Shown one piece after another: positions 10,601 through 22,394 of a stretch of DNA of 64,000 nt. The notes under the pieces are model-generated. The model searched no databases. It saw nothing but the letters and a program-made list of their open reading frames with translations, and had not been told where the DNA came from. The first letter of the stretch is position 1. Every line of letters begins with the position of its first letter. Source of the stretch: Mya arenaria (lineage: Eukaryota > Mollusca > Bivalvia > Myida > Myidae); NCBI RefSeq assembly GCF_026914265.1, contig NC_069135.1:12741560-12805559 (forward strand), read 5' to 3'. A program made the translations under genes and the position numbers.

Positions 10601-13600
10601 ATATGTTAAACTTTAATTGTTATATTGTTTTTATTACTCTCTTATTATAACATCTTGTTTAGACGACATATATATTATAATAACTTGTATATGACATATA
10701 TATTGCACAAATAAAATTAAATGAAAATTAAAGACTTCCATTTAGTCCAATCTGAGCCAAATATTAAAATAAACAATGCTATCAAAACTCTTTGCATGTT
10801 ATACAATATGAACATCCAAGTTTTCTCTACACAAAAAAACTAGGCAATAGTATTATTTGCCCATAAAACTCATATTATAATATTTTTATTTTATAACAAA
10901 TAAGCACCAAGGGTCAAAATTACCTCAAACCTGTTCTGGTATAATTGGCTTGCTTAAATCTGTATTTTATTTAGTAGGTCTTGTTAATTCCATTGATTTC
11001 AAGTACATGCATATGATTTATGGCTTGTAACATTCAAAGATCTTATTTTGATGACTGAATCCTTGTTACATCTTGCCTTATGTTGCCAAAATCCCCTCTC
11101 ATTCAAGGGTTTTCACATAAACAGAAGATGGATGGAAATAAATAAAATGTTTTATTTTGAGCTAGTAAATCACATTTTTCAAGTTCATGTTATATAGTTG
11201 GGTCAAGTGTGAGACACTGTAACAAACCAGCTTCACATGGCATGTTGTTTTAGGGTGTGACGATAGTGAAGCCAATCGTGTATGGGAATGTAGCAAGGTA
11301 TTTCGGCAAAAAGAGGGAGGAGGATGGACACACTCATCAGTGGACCGTGTACCTGAAACCTTACAGAAATGAGGTAAATGGTCGATATGTTTACACTTCC
11401 ATCATGCTTCCCTGGATGATCGCAACATCTTTGGAATTCCTCTGATCTTTCAAAATGATGTTTATTATTGGTCAATTGAGTGTTTTTGGTGGTTAAACAT
11501 GTACATCATTGTAATGCTTTAAGAAAATTGCATAACGTTACAATTTGCGATGACAGTCTGTTGGAGACAGGGAGTGGAGAGAATGGAGAGTAGTTTGTTT
11601 AAACAGACTGTTGGTCAACAAGCCTGCTTAACCTCACTTTTTCTAGGCAATAATTAACAAGCATGGCAACATGTATGTAATTATGTATTTTGAGCAAGCC
11701 CAACACTCATTTTAAAAGTTGAGGACTTGCAGGTCTGTGTTATTTTCAACCACTAAATTAAATTACTTCTATAAAAAGATGCATCACATCTAAATGCATC
11801 ATATATATATACAGGATAAAGCTGTGAAATTACTACATTTCAGGATCTGTCCACATATGTGAAGAAAGTAACATTCAAGCTGCACGATAGTTACCCAAAT
11901 TCTACCCGAGGTACTCACTCAATTCGGATTAAACTTTTATGTTAAAGTATATATAATCAGGATATATAATTCATATAATATAAAGTACTTGACATCTATT
12001 TAGATGTTAAGTGTTCAATTTTATATCAAAATGATGATAGTTTATATATACAAATAGTTCCTCTTGAACATTTTTAAAATATTTTTTGTTTTGTTAGAGC
12101 AGTTCTTGTTCAATCTCACTCGAATTTAAACAGTTTAAAATGTATTCATTTAATTTTTTCAACTACCGGTATAAAATATAAGATTTTAATAAGAAAAAAA
12201 GAAGTTTCGCAATGTGGCTGGCCTAGGGGGTGCCATTTGAAATGTTCTAGCATGGCATGCAAGAAGAGAATATACCTGGAGTCATTTAGCCTTAATGTTT
12301 ACCAAGATGCCTGTTTGTTTCCAGTTCATACAAAGTCTCCCTACGAGGTGACAGAGACTGGCTGGGGAGAGTTCGAAGTCATAATCAAAATATACTTCAA
12401 TGACCCAACAGAGAGACCGGTAAATATTGTGTAGTGAATTTTACAGGTTACAGCTGAATGGTTATGTTCCATGAATCCATGAAATGTACACAGTTAACAG
12501 ATGAAGAAATGAAAGCAACCAGAGTAATAAATGTGCATAAGCAGGTCTTGACGCTTTTAAAACACTACATATTGAAGTTTTTTTTACCTGTGGCGTGCAG
12601 GTGGGAGGGTGGTTGGTTGAGCGGAAAAAATGAAAAATGAAAAGGATGCATAGGGTTGCATAACGAATAGTACATTCATAATTCTTGTTTCACTGAACAT
12701 GCATTAAATAAATAATACGTTATAACATATTTTTCCACGTTTTGACTTTAGGATTTTTTAACCGCCTTTTAGACCTAAGAGAAGGAAACAACAAGGTATT
12801 CTATTAAAGTTATTTTTATCACTTTACTTCTTACTAGAGATTTTTCTAGAATGAAAAGTAGATTAACACAGCTGATCTTTATAAAACACTGGAAATTGTA
12901 TTTTTTATTTAAGTTTTAGAAACTATTAAACAAAGAATAGATAATAATGAACCTTGTGATACCATCTTATGACAGATGAGAAATATTATTGATGAAGAAA
13001 GACCAAGAGTTTAGAAAAAATGAACAATGGCTCTTGAAAATCAGATCTCAAGAGTCAATGACTCTTGGGTTTTAGAACTTGTTGAAAGCCCTGATGCTGT
13101 TCACTCAATAATTTTGAAGCCTGTCCAATCACCACCGAAGTCAGTCAGCAGCAGTATGGGAATAATATCTCTGACACGCTAGATAACCAGCTGTTTTCAC
13201 TCACCGTTTATTGCCCTGTCATAGATTTTTTTTATTTCAGTCTTGTCTGACCGATAACTTTAGAAGCCTTTTTCTGATCATCTCCAAATTTAGTCATAAT
13301 GTGAAAGGGCATTATGCCTTGGACACTTTTGATAACCAGCTTTATCTCTCAAGTCACTCAAGAGTTATTGCCCTTAAATTTGAGAAATTACTTAAAAATG
13401 TTCATTTCCGCTAAATAACCTCTAATTATCACCATCATCGTCTAATCACCAGATTTGGTCAGAATGGGTATGGGAAAAATATCTTGGACAAGTTCATAAA
13501 TCAGCCATATTGCTTGAGATTAATTGGCCTTAAGTTACATAAATTACCTAAATAGGTCCTTTCCAATCATTTACTTTTTCCAATGATAACAAAATTTGGT

Positions 13601-16600
13601 CCGAATGTGTGTGCACAGTATATATTGGGTAAATGCTATAACCAGCCTTGTAGCCTCTGTCACTTAAGAGTTATGACCCTTGAATTGGTAAAAAGCTGTC
13701 TTTACTGTGTCAGCTTTCAAATTTGGCTTAGGGTACAACCACTTATCACCAATCTTTGTTTCCTAAAATTAGGACGGGCATATTTTGTAACAGTTAGCGC
13801 TTGTGTTTTAACAATATTCCCATAAACTGTGTTGTTTTAAATTCACCTGAGTTACTTGTGTCAATCAATGTTGGAATATTATCCAATGAAAACAATTATT
13901 ATGAAAGTACTGAATCTTTGAAGTTCATTTCAAAATTTAAATCAGCAACATAGGAATGCATTTTACAGCTGATGATAAAGACATTTATTATAGGCTTTTT
14001 ATAGAGATTGATCAGTTATTTTTTTTACTGTTTAGAAATTTTAGCCCGTTCTGCTATCCAAAATAAAACATCACACACACGAGATAAAACTACATCATTT
14101 CCGAAATAGCATCAAGTGTGAATACAGTTTGGCGCATTTTTCTAATAAAATGCAATTAAATGTCTTTTAATACCATTATCCACCAATAATTCTCACAAAG
14201 TTAGCATTACATTATACATGTATACAGTAGTTTATGGCAATATTTGTAATTTGATGCCCGTTGTATGTTTTCAGGTGACGGTTTACCACTTGTTGAAGTT
14301 GTTCCAGAGTGAGACGGAGGTCATGCTTGGCAAGAAATCTCTCGTTGCTGAGTACTACGATGAACTGGTCAGTATTTGGGACTTAATACAAATGTCTTAA
14401 TTGCCATTGTTATTTAGTTTACAATTTGAAATGCAATCAGTGAAAGAGCTCGTTAGTATTTTTAAGATCATATTTTAAGTAATTATTAGCAGTGTTTCCC
14501 TAAGGATAAATTTAAGGGTTGTCAGATTGGTCGGGGTCAGCCAGATAGGGGTGTTCCCTCCTTTTGGGTGATCTTTATCACAGATGGTGCAATTTGATGC
14601 ACTTATATTTGTTATTCTGATTTTTCATAATATTTATGGTAAAAAAGTAAAAAAAGTAGTTCAATAATTCTGAATAATTATATGCACATATCTAATGACT
14701 CTAATTCCAAAGACATGGACCCTACTTAGTTAAGAGAGATTTCACTGATGATGAAGCATATTTGTATTTTTTTGAACAGTAGAAATGTTGAGACAGGTGA
14801 TGTACGCTTTTTTTACTGTGACAGAATTGTAGTCCTTAATTGAAGTACATGAGCACAATACTGTCACAGATATATACGGTATTAGAGGGACCACTCTTCT
14901 GTTATTGATCATGATAATAAGCAAGCACCTAAGTACCAATGTGTGTTGTGTCAGTCTGCTGCATGATAATGCACCTGCACATCGCGCGGCAGTGGATGCA
15001 GATTATTTGCAACTTCCACCATAAAGCTGGTGGAGTCCCATAAGTGGTGTCTGCCTAGACCTTGTTTAGAGACATGCAGTCCCGCTTTGCATGCCTGATA
15101 CCAGTGTATTACAAAATAACAAAAGAAATGTTTATAATGGCATTTACTGACTGGATTTTATGGTTCCAAGAGATTGCCAAGAGGGGATACTTTGAGGGAC
15201 TGAAATACACATTATTGCCACTAACGTGTCACTGCTGTTGCCTCCTCATATGTCTAATAGAAAAAGGTCATTCTTTTTGTGTCATTGTTGCACTTGTTTA
15301 ATATAAAAAGTAAATGTTATCTACAACTCACAAACATGTATTAAGATAAAACTTGCTATGTGAATAATAGAGTGAAGCAAGTTCATTCGTTGTAGCTCAG
15401 GTTGTTCAATTGTTGCGTTATGCACCTTCATTAGCAAACATCACATGAGTGTTAGTATCAGTCTGCAGTAATACTCTTGTTATAAACCATGTTGTTTTTG
15501 TTTCTGCCTGCAGGTGTTTAATGACCCTTCCTACATGATGCAGCAGCTTCTCAACGGGACACGCTCTCTCTCCATCGGGGCATATAAACATGACTCAGAC
15601 TGTAAGCATTGTTTCTCCTATTATCAATTGATGTAATTATTTTGCCGTTATTTCCAATTCTTCCATCAGGGAGTGGTTACTTTGTTTAATCATTAATTTT
15701 CAGAACAGAGACCAGTACTGGATAGGCTGATCATAAACCAACAAATAAGTACCAGTAGCTTGAGGATAAATAATTTTTGTTCAACATAGGCACATCACAT
15801 ATTGCTCAGTAAATATGACAATATGGTACATGTACAACACAGATACTACACCCAGCCCTTGTGATTGAAGTCATACACAACTTCCACTTTAGGCTTTGTG
15901 TTAAATTTCAATACATATTTGTGCATAAAGTTTTGCTAAAATATGGTGGACATTTCAGAGGCTATGCCATTGTGAAAGTAGCTGGGTATTGGTTTCAGCA
16001 AAGAAGGCTCAAAAGGCCCTGGACAAAAATTGTGGCCATTATCAATATTTATGCGAAAAACTACAAGTCATGGTCATGTTAAATTGTCAGATGAATCAGT
16101 CTAGCATCACCAGAGATATACACATTTAAATATAGTTGGATGAAAATATTCATAACTATTTAAACCAATTTAGATATTTACTTGTCATGTTTTAACCCTT
16201 GATAAACAAATTCAATTATAATAAGTTCATAACTAAACACTTCACCAAACTAACACAAAGAGTAGTTCCCCTTGTATGTTGAAATATAGTTAGTTTATAT
16301 TTCTTGTGCAGATAAGATTTACAATGTTCATCATCGAATCATTTTGTACGATATTTAGTTCAACAATGACAAGCTCAGACAGGTTCTGCAGGTGTTACAA
16401 AATAAGTTAACAGTTTATTTTGAACTATATTCATAGATATTTTCATTCTAATATTTTCTACTTTTTCAGTTGAAGAGAAAAAGGAAAAGACAGTGGTGAA
16501 AATAGAAAATGCCAAACGGAAAATACGATATGAAATCTCAGAATTGAATGAACGCTTGAAACAAAAGAAAATGACAATCCAGAAGTTAAAAGACGAAATT

Positions 16601-16654
16601 TCAAAACTTGATACCCACAGCACAGACACTCCTGTATCAGAATCATTGACCTGA
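7603..16654 (+). CDS. YEATS4: YEATS4 / GAS41, YEATS-domain chromatin reader, seven exons
   Basis: Subunit of the TIP60/p400 and SRCAP chromatin complexes; its YEATS domain binds acylated histone lysines. Exons: 7603-7641, 11254-11373, 11844-11910, 12325-12419, 14275-14367, 15514-15601 and 16470-16654. All borders are AG/GT and phases fit, giving 228 residues against 227 in human. The YEATS domain spans about residues 15-140, with [25 protein letters not shown], Tyr70 and ETGWGEFE (Trp89 and Phe92 belong to the aromatic reader cage). [12 protein letters not shown] follows, then a C-terminal coiled coil (about 168-215) that in the human protein mediates dimer and complex contacts. Intron 1 (3.6 kb) carries a hAT element and a SINE; intron 4 carries a tandem array; intron 5 a mariner remnant. 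Intact and strongly conserved. Confidence 0.97.
7908..9569. mobile_element. Non-autonomous hAT element, 1662 bp, with 8-bp target duplication
   Basis: Ends are inverted repeats TAGTGTTTTAGC and GCTAAAACACTA. The flanks 7900-7907 and 9570-9577 are the same 8 bp, AGAATTAG, a perfect hAT-sized target duplication. Subterminal sequences on both sides are rich in CCCGCCCTGCCCTTTTT-like runs in opposite orientation. No transposase frame. It sits in YEATS4 intron 1. The exact duplication suggests a fairly young insertion. Confidence 0.85.
9708..10300 (+). mobile_element. Long tRNA-derived SINE
   Basis: The head has an A box TGGCCGAGTGGTTAAGG and a B box GGTCCTAGGTTGATCCC at proper spacing, as in a Leu/Ser-type tRNA. 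A ~500-bp body follows with GGTAAAATCCCC phrases and GACTGCAAGGTCTAAAGAAA near its 3' end. A second, reversed copy of the body lies in DCPS intron 1 (19484-19795). Sits in YEATS4 intron 1. Confidence 0.75.
13085..13840 (+). repeat. Decayed ~150-bp tandem units in YEATS4 intron 4
   Basis: About four units share phrases such as CCAAATTTAGTCATAATGTG, TTGATAACCAGC and AAGAGTTATTGCCCTT. Similarity between units is moderate. The pattern resembles the 160-bp core units at 54.8-55.5 kb. Confidence 0.6.
14941..15245 (+). pseudogene. Mariner/Tc1-type transposase remnant
   Basis: A first piece reads [20 protein letters not shown], the second catalytic region of mariner transposases. After a stop and a frame change, a second piece from 15062 ends with [20 protein letters not shown], the typical C-terminal F..W......I...G.YFEG. 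The N-terminal half and inverted ends were not found. Dead copy in YEATS4 intron 5. Confidence 0.7.
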
Positions 16655-16947
16655 TCACTGAAGTGTAAATGGGTGTAATTGCTTTTGGTTTGAAACTTTT
16701 TCAAGCGAATGCTTCCATGTAGCACATGAATAAAGGCTGGCATACATCGATAAGAATGCAGTGTGTCCAAAGTTGTAGTATGATGGACAATCTGTTAAAT
16801 ATGAACATTTTGTTTCAAAGGATGTATGTTTTCACGAAAACGTGTATTAATTAGATGCATGCATTAAATTTTTTTTTGGCAAAAAACAGGTATCAGAACC
16901 TGTTAATGCATTGTGTTGAGTACCGGTATTTTGTTGTGCCTTGTAAG

Positions 16948-16957
16948 AATAAATAAA
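16948..16957 (+). terminator. YEATS4 polyadenylation signals
   Basis: Two overlapping AATAAA hexamers lie about 295 nt after the YEATS4 stop, a suitable place for 3' processing. Confidence 0.6.
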
Positions 16958-16992
16958 CCATGCAAATACAATACTTAAGTTGTTATCCTCCT

Positions 16993-16993
16993 C

Positions 16994-17024
<31 letters not shown>

Positions 17025-17025
17025 A
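16993..17025. repeat. Poly-C / poly-A homopolymer
   Basis: A run of about 22 C is followed by about 11 A. It lies just past the likely YEATS4 cleavage site. Its length may be unreliable in the assembly. Confidence 0.85.
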
Positions 17026-17149
17026 CCAGTTACAATTTAAATATCTTAATGCAAAAACTGATTACCATAACTTGGAACACATGCAGAAGTTTCACGAGTC
17101 CAGCTATAACATTATTTCGTTTACAGAATGCCCTTTGAATGACTAAATT

Positions 17150-17900
17150 TAAGAACAGGAGCTGTTGTAGGACAGCGTGCTGGACTATACGCCGCTTTGT
17201 CTTGGAAACTAGTACAATGATGATGTTATATGTGCCTGTCACAAGCAAATATTTAAGCAGTGATGCAACAAAACCAAGTTTAAACTGTTTTAATTATTGA
17301 CAGAAGAACATCAGCCTCAGTTGTGATATTCAATTTTAACTCTTTCTATTTGTAGTAGCAGTGACCTTGACCCTAGGAGCCCGAATTTTAATCTCATGGA
17401 CGTCCTCCATAAACTCTTCATACATACCAAGTTTGATCATAATATGTCAACCCTAAAATAAGTTATTTAGTAGCAAATGAGAATTCATTTTTACAGTGAC
17501 CTTGACCCCAAACACAATCCCATGAATAGTCTCCATAAACTCTTCACATATACAAATTTGGTCACAATGTGTCAAACTAACTTAAGTTATGCAGTAATTA
17601 CCATGTTTCTATGATTAGCAATAGTAACCTTGACCTTTTCCATGACTCTCAGGGCCCAAAACACAATCCCATGAAAGGTCTCTATAAACTCTTCCTATAT
17701 ATGAGTTTGGTCACATTATGGTAACCCTAGCTAAGTTATTCAGTACCAACACTTTCTTTTTACAGTGACCTTGATTCAAGGAGCCCCAAACACTATCCCA
17801 TGAAAGGTCTCCATAAACTCTTCCCATATACCAAATTTGGTCACTATTTGTCAAACCTAACTAAAATTGTTCAATATCATATATGATTTGATGTGGCCCT
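17150..17900 (+). repeat. Repeat element with ~130-bp tandem core
   Basis: The start, GGAGCTGTTGTAGGACAGCG then GGACTATACGCCGC, is a diverged form of the start at 5372. The interior holds about four units with GTGACCTTGACC, AATCCCATGAAAGGTCTC and CATAAACTCTTC. The core is unlike that of the 5372 element although the ends are related. It fills the gap between YEATS4 and DCPS. Confidence 0.65.
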
Positions 17901-17989
17901 ACCGCAGAAATAAATTATGATCATCTATATAATCATGCCAAATATCAAAATAAACTTTATACAAGTGATGCTAAATGTCGATTTATTTA

Positions 17990-20204
17990 TTATTTTTCTA
18001 CAGAGACTTCTTCAGAGCAATCAAAGTATCCTGCATCTTTAAACTTCATGTACAAGTCTTCTTGCTCTCTTACGAGGAACGTCAGCGTCTTTTTCTTGTA
18101 GAAGTCGCCATACAACTGTATATTGTTAATTACATCAGCCAGAAGATGAGCCCTATCAGCTCCGAACCCCGGTGCTTCGAACTTAACATTGGTGAAATGC
18201 ACATGAAAATGGTAGTATGACGGCTGGTAATGGATGTAAACATTCAGTTTGCTGGCTGGAATGTCATAGGTGTCCTGAATAGCTTTCTGGAAAGTACATA
18301 TTTCAAGTCTAGTTATTCTTTGTGTACAGTCACAATAACATTCATTTTACACACAGAATATTTGCCACATACATTAAGAAATAAGTTCTTTTTTTCAACA
18401 AGAGCAAACTAAGAAGCTGCCAACAGTGATACCAATGCTATGATGAAATAATAAAATTATAATAGAATATATGGATCAAGAAATTTGAAACAACCCACCA
18501 GCCCTTTCTTGAGTATATTTTGCAGCAGCGGAAGGCTCCCTGTGTCCAGGTCTCGCAAAGACTTGATGTTATGTTTGTGGACAATTGCTACCAGGTACAG
18601 GGCACTTGTGTCTGTTCGGTCCCACTTCATGTCTGGCAGCAGGATGAACCCTGTGTCAGGGTCTGTGTCCTCATACACAATACGATCAGCCTCCTTCTTC
18701 TTCTCCAGTATGTTGTACACCCACTGAGGAAATAATTGTAATATGGTTTTGATTATTATCAATTCTTTGTTTTAGGGCTTTTGAACTCTACTAAAAAGTT
18801 TTAGAACTACTCTGGTTTCAAATGTATTTTTATATTTAAAAGCATGCAAAAAAGACCTTATTTGTTCTGAAATATGATATGTATGAAACTGCATTGGAAT
18901 GAAATCAAGCTTATTCCCCACTCATTAACATATTTAACAATACAATTCCATACTAAAGGTGCTAAGAAATACCCTTTATATCATAATCTAACCTTATAAC
19001 AACAACCTGTATTTTTTTAGATTTAACAAGGCCTAAGGTTGCTCCCATCATTACATATTGTTCATGTTTCCCACCTGTATGCTGAACTGTTTGCTTGTGA
19101 TGAGTGGCAGTGTCACCTGTTCATATAGACTGGGTGTCTCATGCACAATGTATCGCTCCTGGTCTGTGTACTTCTGCACATGTTTCTCTGTGGCAGGGTG
19201 AATCACCACCGCCTTCACAGCTGTAAAAAAGATATATTTAATTTCTTATCATCATTCAAAGTATACAGTAAATATAGTACCATCTTATTAATATTACCCT
19301 GAGTCCACTCGCAAAATACAGATGTAAACATTTATCATAATTTAAGACATATTTATTATTATAACTTTAACATTTATAACACAGCTTCCTCTGCCCATAC
19401 GGTACCTGATAACATGCAACTGCTATTTAACTTTCAAAACAGTTTGTAACGCATATTGTCAAATTGGAATACACATATTCTTGTTAATTTGCACCAGTCA
19501 ATTCAATCACGGCCCCCCCCCCAGGTTCGAGGGTATACCGGGGAAATGGGCAGTGTTTTAACCTTCCAGGTGGCCCCGCAGTGTTGGGTGAATGCAGTGC
19601 ATGGTTTTGTCTTTGCTCCAAAAAAAGCGGGGAATGGGCCTTACCTAGGGTCCCTGGGGTGCGGGGTGCATTTGGCGGGGATTTTACCAGCAGTTCATCC
19701 CCGTAGGACGGCGATTTTACCCGGGCTTGGCCGGACCAAAAGTCAAAGACCCCGCTATGCCCAGAACTTTTTCTTGGGGGGGGGGGGGGGCGGGCGGTTG
19801 TTACAACTGACTCATGCATTGCACCTGTGACGATTAGATAAATTGATCAATACTTTGTGAAAATATCAGACATAACTACAAGTAGCGTATAGTTAAAACT
19901 GTTTACCATTCTCTACTTTCGGTGGATATGCATCATAAGTTCCATAAATGTCATTCTTCAATGTATTCTCTAAACCTGTTTCCTCCGTAAAGTAGTTGCT
20001 AACATTACTGAGGTTGAATGGTTTTCTTTCCAACAAAACAATGGCGTCTTTCCCGTCCAGCTCCCCGTGGATGACAGCCGTTTTGCATCGCGAGTTTTCA
20101 CTGATCACGCTCTTCACTTTAAAACCCTCAAAACTGTCCAATATACGAAGGCGGTCGTCGTCCTGCCGATCACCAGATTCCAGTTTTCTTTTCTTTCTGT
20201 CCAT
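17990..20204 (-). CDS. DCPS: DCPS, scavenger m7GpppX decapping pyrophosphatase, four exons
   Basis: Hydrolyses the cap left after 3'-5' mRNA decay, releasing m7GMP. Exons on the minus strand: 20204-19907, 19220-19075, 18723-18499 and 18286-17990. Borders are AG/GT and phases fit, giving 321 residues (human 337). The N-terminal domain holds [20 protein letters not shown] and [12 protein letters not shown]. The C-terminal HIT domain begins near [19 protein letters not shown] and carries the triad H249-F-H251-V-H253 in [11 protein letters not shown]251 matches the catalytic His277 of human. GFEAPG-type residues and RAHLLADVI follow. The last eight residues are unlike the human tail. Intron 1 holds a reversed SINE body. 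Exons 3-4 with their intron are copied at 29912-30800. Confidence 0.96.
19484..19795 (-). mobile_element. SINE body fragment in DCPS intron 1
   Basis: Read on the minus strand it matches the body of the 9708-10300 SINE through phrases GGTAAAATCCCC, CACCCCAGGGACCCTAGGTA and ATTCACCCA. The tRNA-like head is missing. A G-run of about 15 (19776-19790) marks one edge. Confidence 0.65.
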
Positions 20205-20944
20205 TGTTCAAGAGTGTCAGTGTCTTTCAAAATTATCAAGGGAAGTAATTCAGAAAAATGTGTTGGGGTTACATTACACTTACTTTGATTTTACAGCAAG
20301 GCTCATTTTCATTTAAAGATACAATGCCCATATTAACTATTTAACTAAAACTGTGACTAATTTAACATTAAAACAATCTAAAAGGTAACATTTATTTTAC
20401 GTCGCAATATAAACATGACCTGGAGCAATCAAATGTTTAATAACTCTTAGATATTACTTACCATGGTCCCCATTTCTTTCTTTTTTCATTATTCACTTAT
20501 CAACAAAACAATATCAATACAGAACTAACTATAGTAATCATAAACTAGATATTTTCAAAAACATGTTGTAGAGTTTATAATGTAACAATCAACAACAAAG
20601 TTATGTTCGATATTGTATTGTAATGCTTTTTTGTTAAAAGAAAGAGGTTGTGCGAAAAATAAAAATAAAAAAAAAAAAAAAATATAAAAAGAAAAATACT
20701 AAGATAGTCCCCATTTCTACCATCGTTATTGTGTCTCTATAACACCTTAAACCGGACTGTGGTTAAATGTTCGGCTTCTTGGTTTGTCCCTGTAGTTAAA
20801 GGGGTCTATTAATATCGCCTCATTTTACAACTTATGATAAAGATTGAATATATTTACTGAATCGGAATAAAACATTTAGTCTTTAGACTTAAAATTCATA
20901 TGAATAATTAAATAGTTAATGTACAAGTGTACTTGTGTTACGTG
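20205..20944. other. Intergenic DNA upstream of DCPS
   Basis: It should contain the DCPS promoter. Only an A-rich low-complexity run near 20660-20700 stands out. No coding signal. Confidence 0.4.
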
Positions 20945-21510
20945 TGACGTCAAACAAACACCAACAGATCTCTTCAGAGAAAAGCATGCTCGACTTGAAG
21001 GGGTCCGTTGGTCTTTAGATACAGGAAATTCTCAATCCACACAGAGCCCGGGCTTTGCTAACTTGCATATTACCAACCAAAAGTAGACATACCTACCATG
21101 AACGAACTTCCGTCTATAAATGAATGCTATTGCACATCCGCTGCAGCGGACCGTTACATTACTTTCCCCTCCGAGAAGACTCGTCCCGAGTCTTGGACTG
21201 GGAAACAGATGGGTAAGGCAACTCCGGTCCGGCAGTTGTCATTAATAATCCCGCCGCTGCCAACATTTGTAACGTGCGACGTCAAACAACTTGGCACCAA
21301 CAGATCCCTTAAGAGAAAAGCATGCTCGACCTGAAGGGGTTCGCTGGTCTTTATAAACAGTAAATTCTCAATCCACACAGAACCCGGGCTTTGCTAATTT
21401 TCATATTACCAACCAAGTAAAGATACGTACTATGAACGTACTTCCGTCTTAACGGAATGCTATACTTTGAACGCACATCCGCCGCCTACAGTGGACCGTT
21501 ACAGTACTAT
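20945..21510 (+). repeat. Direct duplication of a ~220-bp unit
   Basis: Units at about 20945-21165 and 21275-21510 share long blocks, for example AGAGAAAAGCATGCTCGAC and AATTCTCAATCCACACAGA, with point differences. No ORF spans both. They lie just before duplication copy A. Confidence 0.75.
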
Positions 21511-22394
21511 AAAGTGATCTTTCAATCTGAGTCATTAGTTCTGTATGTAAAAAGAAGGAAGGTACATTTTCTCTACGTTTTGACTGACCGATGATATGTT
21601 TCAGTTTCAGATATCCACGGCTATGCATTATCGTACGCCAGAGCGACGATGCTATGCGTAAAACCGATTTGTTTTATCATTTTCAAAACATACTTGAATA
21701 TTTACATTCGCACTTGAGTTCCTGTACGATAAAACATGCCGCGGTCTATCTTTCGTGACCTGTGTAGGCTGAGTTTACCAAGAAAGACCTGGGTCATGAA
21801 AACAATACAAATAAAAAAGTTTTGATAATATTTTTGATAAGCGCGAAAATTATTATTTAACCAAAATATTTCCAGAAGTAATAAAAAGGAGAAAATGTTG
21901 ATGTAAGGAGTGATTATTTCGTGCGTTTATAGGTTTCCAAACCGCGGCTGCTTAAATGAGATTCAATAAATAAAGGGTTTTTAAAACAGTAAATATTGGT
22001 AACAGATATAAAAGAGGTGTTTTAAAGCAAACTTTGTGTTTACCATCTATATTCTATAACAATGGTGACAAATTCAGGACTATATATCGAAATTGAAGAG
22101 TTTACCCTGTTGACGGTGAACCAAATATCATACGATATAAGACATTGCCATGACACCATCTAAGAGCTTGAAAAACTTGACTATAAAAGCCTAAGCCCTT
22201 GTCTGTTGTATTCGACAGTTGTCAAAATACGATTTAACATCAGTATGTGATGTCCATTGCTTATGAAAAAGTAATCACCACAAAGTATGGGTGAAAGCCT
22301 CAGAAAGACGGCACTTAATGTGCGCGGCAATTTAGGCCTTTCCACATCTCAATGACAAGTTGCAGACATCGAAAATAAAAAGACTTTTCAGGTA

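Noticed and set aside
18485-18735. Plus-strand frames opposite DCPS exon 3
   Set aside because: Antisense shadows of the conserved minus-strand exon.
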